Of a DNA stretch of 64,000 bases, positions 57,037-64,000 are shown piece after piece. Numbering within the stretch: position 1 is the first letter of the stretch; each line of letters opens with the position of its first letter. Made by a program: the position numbers and the translations under genes. Below the pieces are notes generated by a model. That model had not been told where the DNA came from, did not search any database, and was given only the letters and a program-made list of their open reading frames with translations. Source of the DNA: Pleurostoma richardsiae (taxonomy: Eukaryota > Ascomycota > Sordariomycetes > Calosphaeriales > Pleurostomataceae); assembly GCA_030052745.1 (NCBI GenBank), contig JANBVO010000006.1:496001-560000 (forward strand), given 5' to 3'.

Positions 57037-59801
57037 CTATTGGCCCTTGCGTGCCTTCTCCTGCGCACGCGCCTCTCTGGCGGCTCGCACCAAAGGCGAC
57101 AGCTGAGACAGGTCGACGCATTGCTTCATGAAGTCATGCTAAGAACAAGTCAGAACAGATCCATCAAGAAGGGGATCAGGCCATAGCACATACGCGTAGC
57201 AAGTCATGGGCACTTGCTCTCTTCTCAGGATCCACCTTAAGAGCGAAGTAGAGGAAGTCGCGGAAGACAGGGCTGAGGTTCTGCTCATCCTTGATCGCAG
57301 GTGTACCGTTCGTAGCGATCAGCCAAAGAGCACGAAGAGGGGACTCTGTCAGGTACGGCGGCTCTCCCTCGATCATCTCGATGGCCATGATGCCTAATGA
57401 CCAGATGTCGACTTTTCTGCCGTACTCCTTCCGAGTAACAACTTCGGGTGCCATCCAGTAAGGGGTGCCAACCATAGTGGTCCGCTTATTCTGGGCCTCG
57501 TTGATAGTCGCACAGAAGCCAAAGTCGGCTACTCCATGTCAGCACACCCCAACTACACATATGGGCTCCCGAATGAGGTACTTACTCAGCTTGATGTTAC
57601 CCTCCATAGATAGAAGGATGTTGTCGGACTTGATGTCGCGATGAATCACTCCCTTGGAATGCAGGTGCTGAAGTCCCTTGAGCGTCTCCCTGCAGACCGA
57701 AGCTATCTGCCCTTCAGTCATTATATTGAAGGTCACAACATCTGTCAGGCTGCCTCCCTCCATGAACTCCATAACGACCCACAGCTCGCCACCGCAGAGA
57801 TAGCTGTCGATGAAATTGACAATGTTCGGGTGCGAACTCTCCTTCATGACCAGGATCTCGTTGATGATCAAATCCTTCTTTGGCTGCTGCTCGAGATTCA
57901 TCTGCTTGATGGCGACCAATCGATTGGTGCCTCGCTCGTGGCCGGTGTACACGCCGCCGGAAGCGCCTTGGCCAATCTTTGTGAAGCTACGGTAAATTTC
58001 GCGAGGATCACCCTCGGAGCAGATTCGCTTGAGAGCCGCGACAACATCGATCGCGTTGCTCTGTCTCTGCCGGTGCCGAGGCCTAGGTGCTGGAGCAGCA
58101 CCGACGTGTGGCTGCTGTGCACGCGCCGCTCCGTTTGCCTCAGGGCCACGGGGGAACTGATGCTGAGACTGGGGTGGCGTGGGCTGCTGGGTCTGCTGGC
58201 GCTTGCTAGGCGCCCGTCCAATTTGGCCGGTCATGGCCGCCTGTGCCTCTCGCAGCGCCTGCTCTTGTTGCTGCTGCATCAACTGCTGCTGATACGCCAC
58301 CTGAACGGATGCCGGAGACGGCTGACCGGGTGCGTAAGGGGATGTCCCATTCGCTCGCGAGTTCGATCTCGACCGATGTTCCTCTGGCAGGATCGCTGGC
58401 GTATCCTTGGGCGGAACGTACGGGCCCTGCTGCAAGTCGTCCGAATTAGATGCCATGCCAATAGCTGAGTCTTTGACATATGGAGGCTGCGGTGCTGCTC
58501 TCATTGGCAGAGAAACCGGCGGCTTCGGAGCCGGGCGACTGGGCATGAGGTTCAGGTCCTTAGATGGCAGAGACCCAGGCCCTTTGCCTGGAACCGGGGG
58601 AGGTGATCTCGGGTTCTCGAAACTGCCCTCATGGTTCACCTGCGGAAACCTGGGACTTGCCGGAGGGCTTATCATGGGTGACATGGCCTGGTAGCTCGGA
58701 GAAAACGGTGAGGGCATATTCGCCGATGACGGGGTCGTGGCGATCTGGCGCATCTCTGGGGCTCGCGCATCGTGGAACTTCTCCAATACCTGGTCCTCCG
58801 GTAGCTTCTCTGTGGTTTCCTTGTAAAACGTCAGGACATCCACTAGGATCTGCGGATTTGCCTGTCTATCTTTCTCGGGAATTCCGCTCTCGTTGATCAG
58901 GCGCTGCCACTCCTTTGGGAGACCCTAGCAACCAGTCAGCATCAACAAGGAATACACTAGACAGTGGGATGAAACCAACCGTGAACTGGCCGGTATTGCT
59001 GTCGTAGCCAACATGAGTGACATGGACTGGGTTCTCGGGGGCTGAAATGGTGGGTTTCTTAGGCGTCCCGACAATGCTGCTCATGAAGCCGGAGAAACCT
59101 GACTTCTTCCTTAACACTCCTGGGCCTCTGCCTTCTCTGGCCTCATCTGAGTATCGCTTTGACTGGGGCAATTGATTTTCAGTCACCTTGGTGCCATGTG
59201 ACTTCTCGCTCATTATCGGCTCCGCAGCCGTGAAGCTGGCCGACTGTGGCAGTGACGGGCCCATGGCGCGGGTATCGGGGCTCGAATGAGCAACGGGAGA
59301 AAGGAGAGGGCGGTGATGAGTCGTGGGAGATTTCGTGGCTTCGATGCGGTTGAGAATCGCAGTACCGTCAAAGGGGGCACCGATGAACTCCTCGGACGAG
59401 TTGAAGCGGAGGGGTTGATGATTCCCTATGGAAGCCGTGGTGACGTCGTGGTCGGGCAGGGATTCACCTGCTCTGCCGTAGGGGTGATGGGGGTGGATAG
59501 ACAGTGCAGAGAAGTCGCCGGTCGGCAAGATAGGAGAGGGATTGGATCGCTGGGCGGAAGTAGGAGGATATCGGGGTGAGGAATTGTTAGACGCGTTGGA
59601 GGTGGGCGTCCTGACGGGAGCGCTTGGAGCACGCCTCAGACTCGTGGAGCTGCGTTTGCTCTGGAGGGACTGGGCGTCAATGCGACCATCGATGCTGATG
59701 GTGCTGTGGTGCTGGGACGCGCTGGGGGGTTTCTTGGTGAGCTTGCGACGAGTGGAGAGTCCCGAGGTGAGAGAGATGTTGTTCTGGCTCTGGCCGTCCA
59801 T
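57037..59801 (-). CDS. STE20: p21-activated protein kinase Ste20 (PAK, CRIB-kinase)
   Basis: This is a Cdc42/Rac-regulated PAK that feeds MAPK cascades and controls polarity and hyphal development. Model on the minus strand: join(59801..58980,58924..57586,57528..57194,57138..57037), 865 aa; introns are 55-57 bp. The N-terminal 230 residues are Ser/Pro-rich with no PH domain. The CRIB/PBD begins at [20 protein letters not shown], with intron 1 just before GLPKEW. A long Pro/Gln-rich linker follows. The kinase domain starts near residue 585: [11 protein letters not shown] loop, K614 in VAIK, D704 in HRD, D722 in DFG, activation segment [14 protein letters not shown]. The absence of a PH domain and the [15 protein letters not shown] and [13 protein letters not shown] blocks place it with Ste20 rather than Cla4. 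The last 33 residues are in a separate exon. Confidence 0.95.
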
Positions 59802-60377
59802 GATCCCACCGGAAAAGGTAAAAGAGGAAAATGCCCTACGGTTGAGGCCGGTGCGGGAGTAGGCGGAGGAGAGCCAGCGTTGGATAATGTGATTTGGGGA
59901 GGGTCTGCGTAGCGCAGCGCAGCGAGACTAGGAGAGGCCCGCCCGTGCAGGGAAAAATGCGTTTCGACCTGTGCTGGTTGGCGCTGGATTGGATGCTTTT
60001 TTTCTCTCGGCCTGTCTCCTCACCCTCTGTCTGGCCTCGCTTGACTGGCGGCCCCCAAGTACCGTGCCGGCTCGAGACAGTGTGGCGCAGCTTGAAGACA
60101 CGTTGGGCTGGGATGTTCCGTTGTACTTGTTGCGAGAGCGATACGCGAGCTGGTACCTGCAAGTTGGGCCGGTGAGGCGTTGGAGTCGACAGTGCGGAGT
60201 GAGTGGGCGAGACGAGGGCTCACGGCGGGGGCGTTGTTTGAGTGGACGGGAAGCCGGCTGTGGGGCAACAAAGGCTAAAAGGACGTGGTGGTGGTGGTGG
60301 ATATAAGGCGAACGCGTACCCCTCAGTTGTGAAAATACGCCCGTAAGAGGTCAGGAGGGTACCTAGGTACCTATTTT
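59802..60377 (-). other. ATG-free leader of STE20
   Basis: On the coding (minus) strand no ATG occurs for 576 nt upstream of the STE20 start codon; the first upstream one is at 60378-60380. A TTATAT sequence lies near 60301-60306 on this strand, next to a GTG microsatellite (60285-60300). This is consistent with a leader of about 450-550 nt. A GGTACCTAGGTACC motif sits just beyond, at 60358-60371. Confidence 0.45.
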
Positions 60378-63300
60378 CATCGAGCCATGAGCTTCATTCA
60401 GTCCAGATTCAAACGCGATGGCATCTTCGATAGTCTCGGGCAGAACGAGAGAATAGGCCAAGGTAACCAGGAACGAGGGCAGTGATTGAAGGTGGCATGA
60501 ATCCCCCAATGGGCTGTTGCTTGTTGCTTACCTCTGGAGCTCTCCTGTCGTAGTCGCCCAGCTATTCGCCTTGCAGATCCGACTGGACTGGGCTGCGTAT
60601 TCCCCCACGATTACTTCCGGCGACTCTGTTGCTGAAGGGTGCAGGCCTGCAGGCGTGGTCGACAGAGACGTACGAAATGAACAGAGCACGTTGAGGGAAG
60701 GACGAGATTGCACGGGGGTTGCCACTCTAGTCGGTGACGTGAGGTATGTGTATCAAACGCGGAGGAGTGCTGTTATCCGGGGCCAAAGGAGCTGCTTGTT
60801 CAGCTATTGCATCTTTCGCGAGGTTTCTTTTGGTTGAAGGAATTGTGACTGCTGAGTGGGCAGAAGGGGCAGAAGCGGGTAGGGTATAGAGCAGAGTAAT
60901 AATGCTGGCGGGATACCAGACGATGTTTGTTTGGAGGAGTGTGTCACGCAAGCGGCGTGGAGGTTGGCGGAGAGGTGTTTATCGTCCCAGAGCACGACCC
61001 TTTACCCTTTACCCTTTTACGATAGCAGATCGCTGCCCCAGGAAGGAGAGCAGTCAGTCACTCACCCATTCACCCATCGATCGTGCTCAGACAGTCACCG
61101 GGTGGGGTTTGCTGCAAGTCCAAGGTTTCGAACAAGAGGCACCTCACCCTCGCTAATACTACTGCTCAAACAGACAAGAAAAGCCACTCATTTCCTCCCG
61201 TTTGTAACTACGTACCTTGGCTTGACACGCGTTGCATTTTAATCAGGGAAGCCGCCTAGCTAATGTAGCCGTGTGGCCGTTGCAGATGTGGCTTTTTGCT
61301 GCAGCAACAGTGCTACTCTACTCGCCTGCTTGGCTACGTTCAGGGGGTAGAGGCAAACCAGGACAGAAGAGCTTGTCATGACACCCAGTGCAAATTGCTT
61401 ATTGACAAAGTGGCCCGGCCGCGCGAAGCACGTCCTGATGAACGGCATCTTGTCTTGTACTCCGTACTCCCCAAGTAGAATGCGGTATTCCCACCTCAAT
61501 GAGGGGTGTGCCATTGACTTGTGATGGCACGCTACACGCGCGAGAAGACCGAAGAAGCCGTCTGGAAGCCTTCCGCAGCCCTCCCTGCCGTCACTCTACC
61601 AGCAGTCTCGAGAGCGACCTAGTGCAACGGAAGTTGCTGAAGGGATGATGCCGCCCAATCAGCCGTGCAACCACACGCAATCGCGTGCTGTGGAGGTGGC
61701 CAACCCCCTCCTCGATTGGTATCAAACTGATCGCAGAAGTTTCATGCCCGGCCGCCCGGCGGCTGTCGAGACTGCTTCGATCACCTTGACATGGCTTTCT
61801 CACATGTTCGACATGTCGTTACGAATACTCTAACACTGATGCTCTATAATCATCTGTCATTCTTCGGAGGCATGTATCAATGGTCCTGGTGTGCTCGCTC
61901 TCGTGTTGCTGCAGGCTGGCTCGGCTCGATCCCGAACGAGCCACACTACGGGTGGCCAACCTGGGATGCATTCAACTTCCGCATCTGCCAACATAGCACT
62001 GATTTCTACTGCATACGTCAGTCGATGCAGCTGCTACCAAAGCCCTCCCCTGCTGTCTGTGCTCCATACGAATAAATACTGTTAGTGCCGAGGTCAGCTT
62101 GATCTTCGACTGTTCGTTCCTTGAAAACTTCCCTGAAAACCTACCCTTTGTGGCATCATAGCTTCTACTAGACAAGAGTCTTGTGTCGTCCGTCCGTTCT
62201 AAAACAGGCCGGCGGGTCTAACGGGCTCGAGACCACCGGTCCGTCTCTCCTGGACCAGCCGCGCTGATCTCGAGTGGGTACCTCTCCTCTGCTCCAATTA
62301 ATTGGTGCGTTTTCTGCCCATTGGAGGATCGGCGTTCTGATGGTGGAGTGCTCGGAGTCTCCTCGACTCGATTCAAGGGACAGAAGCTGGTTATGGTAGG
62401 GCATTCCCGCAGTACACTGCCTCACTTCCGTTCTCAGGACAGTTGGATCCCAATACACATTCGGCTTTCTTTTCTGTCCCACCTGCACCTTTTCCTCATC
62501 TTGCCTGCAACGCTGACAGCCTGCTAACCGCCAGCAGATCGAGTCAGTCACTCCGCTGTTTTTTTTGCCCAGCGATATGTTCTTCAGGGAGCACCGTAAC
62601 AAGCACGCACATTCATTGCCCTGTGTTTCTCGATCCCGGTAGCCACGCTAGCATCTCACTCAAGCTTTGGGCAATCTCAAGCGAGTGAGCCGCATCACAG
62701 AGCTGTTCATCTTCCCAAACCAGAAAGAGTTGACCACATTGCCGAGATCGACTCGCCCAAATATAGACATCCCTCCAGCCCCTCGTCATGCACTGTCACC
62801 GGAACCGACAGCCAATATATGGGTTTCTGCAGGTCTCCGGCCAATAACCACAGCCGCAAATATTGTCGCCTCTGACTCCGGGTTAGCGCCTCCAGGCGGC
62901 TGTCAGAGACGCCACGCCCTGCAAGCTTTCAAGGAGCTGATGTGCATACAGTTGGTACAGTACAATAGAGCTTTGCTGAGAGTCAAGACTTCTCGGAATT
63001 TCGCCTGGCTGCCCCGTTGGCCGCCCCTCTCATGTATAGCAGCGAAAATAATGCGAAAGTGGAGGCCTCGTACCACAAACGGGCAAGTTTATGCCTTCAT
63101 TTTCAGATTGGCAGGCTCGCCAGTATCTTCTGTTTGAAGCTGGGATCCCGACCAAGGTCAAAACCAGGGTTGTCAACATTACCTCGCACAGTTGACTTGG
63201 AGTCATACATGGGTCCAAGTGCATCACAACATCGGCTGTTCCTGCAGGAGGTCCAGCCGTGGCGCGAGACCTTTCTCCGTCCTCGCTATCAACATCTCGG

Positions 63301-64000
63301 TTGCATCAAGAGGATGGCGCTCGAGTTGATACATCGGCGGTGTGCTACTGTATCTGGGTCAGGCAACATCAAGCCTTGAAACAATCATCCGGTTGCCTAC
63401 CTTTTGCGATACCAGCGCCTACCCTCTGGCTCTCGTAGGAGGATGAATTGATCCTTCAATTGTCCTTTCTTCCGAGCTGGCGGAAGGCGCTGGTGCTACG
63501 GAACACAAGACAACGAGTTCAGCACACATCTTTGGACGCCATGGGGTGTTCTCGAACGATTGGCAGCTCCTCAAAACCAGGACAATGGCTAATTCGCCAA
63601 CCCCATTCTATTCGTTGTATCATATCACCTTCGCTTCTCGGTCGAGCCTGAATGTCGACAAGTGCGGATGAGACAGAAGAACACTTTCGAGCATCGCCGC
63701 AGCATGGTAGACTGGCGAAAATCTTCATTGGTGACAGCTACAACTGCACTGTAGTTGCCAGCAAAGAAATAGAGTCGAAAGCTCCACGAGAAAAACCTGA
63801 ATCGTCCGGTCTTCTTTACGACTTTCTTGTTCATTGCTCATTCTGACACAGATCCACAGTGACAGCGAGATGAGGGTGGTCGTGAAGCCGGTCCCGCTGG
63901 ACCTCATAGTCGACTAACGGCTTCTTGGACCCTGCAATCAGCACCATTCAAAGATAGTTGACCGTGCCATAGGCTTTCGACTTTCACGTCAGCGTGGATG
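60378..64000. other. Right-end region without supportable genes
   Basis: About 3.6 kb in which I find no gene I can support. The longest frame (62667-63137, +) starts at TTG, has no motif and no good splice context. Others overlap in opposite strands. Part of a gene beyond the right edge may begin here but is not recognisable. Confidence 0.45.

Noticed and set aside
57037-59801. Assignment of the PAK kinase as Cla4
   Set aside because: No PH domain before the CRIB, and the kinase blocks follow Ste20 rather than Cla4.
62667-63137. 156-codon frame near the right end
   Set aside because: Starts at TTG, no motif, overlapped by other frames and no splice support.

Overview
The window is nuclear DNA of a filamentous ascomycete, most probably a Sordariomycete. 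The evidence is many short introns (about 50-100 bp) with GTNNGT donors and CTRAC-type branch sites, GC-rich coding regions, compact intergenic spacing, and a gene set typical of a plant-associated or saprotrophic mould: an AA9 lytic polysaccharide monooxygenase, a fungal type-B carboxylesterase and a rhamnogalacturonan acetylesterase. All gene models were assembled by eye from open frames and splice signals. In every spliced model the exon lengths sum to a multiple of three.

Layout. 1-6.1 kb: mitochondrial ribosomal protein uS7m and a large universal-stress-domain protein. 6.7-12 kb: secreted enzymes, an AA9 LPMO (-) and a carboxylesterase (+). 12.7-17.1 kb: two unrecognised proteins. 17.9-22 kb: VHS-GAT adaptor LSB5 (+) and pre-60S factor REI1 (-), convergent. 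22.5-24.5 kb: an AT-richer island with a diverged direct repeat flanking a small tryptophan-rich orphan gene. 25.5-38.8 kb: a proteostasis stretch with an AZUL-HECT ubiquitin ligase, chaperonin subunit CCT5, ribosome-rescue GTPase HBS1 and ER Hsp70 KAR2/BiP. 39.4-46.3 kb: rhamnogalacturonan acetylesterase, an unrecognised 569-aa protein, and the ARID chromatin remodeller subunit RSC9 read divergently from it. 46.3-51.7 kb: gene-poor DNA with a short inverted-repeat (MITE-like) element. 51.7-55.1 kb: an SDR dehydrogenase preceded by an exceptionally long leader. 57.0-59.8 kb: the PAK kinase STE20 (-). 60-64 kb: no supportable gene.

How the genes relate. This is ordinary eukaryotic gene order and not a cluster; no secondary-metabolite, CRISPR, phage or defence system is present. 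CCT5 and HBS1 share a 0.5-kb divergent promoter, and the 569-aa protein and RSC9 share a 0.8-kb one. BiP has a perfect three-unit heat-shock element upstream. The strongest unexplained signal is upstream of the SDR gene. About 1.7 kb of putative spliced 5' leader, from a TATA box at 51694 to the start codon at 53913, contains no ATG on the coding strand, and the only ATGs in the interval (five) lie inside one well-formed 500-bp intron (52231-52730). A shorter ATG-free leader (about 575 nt) precedes STE20.
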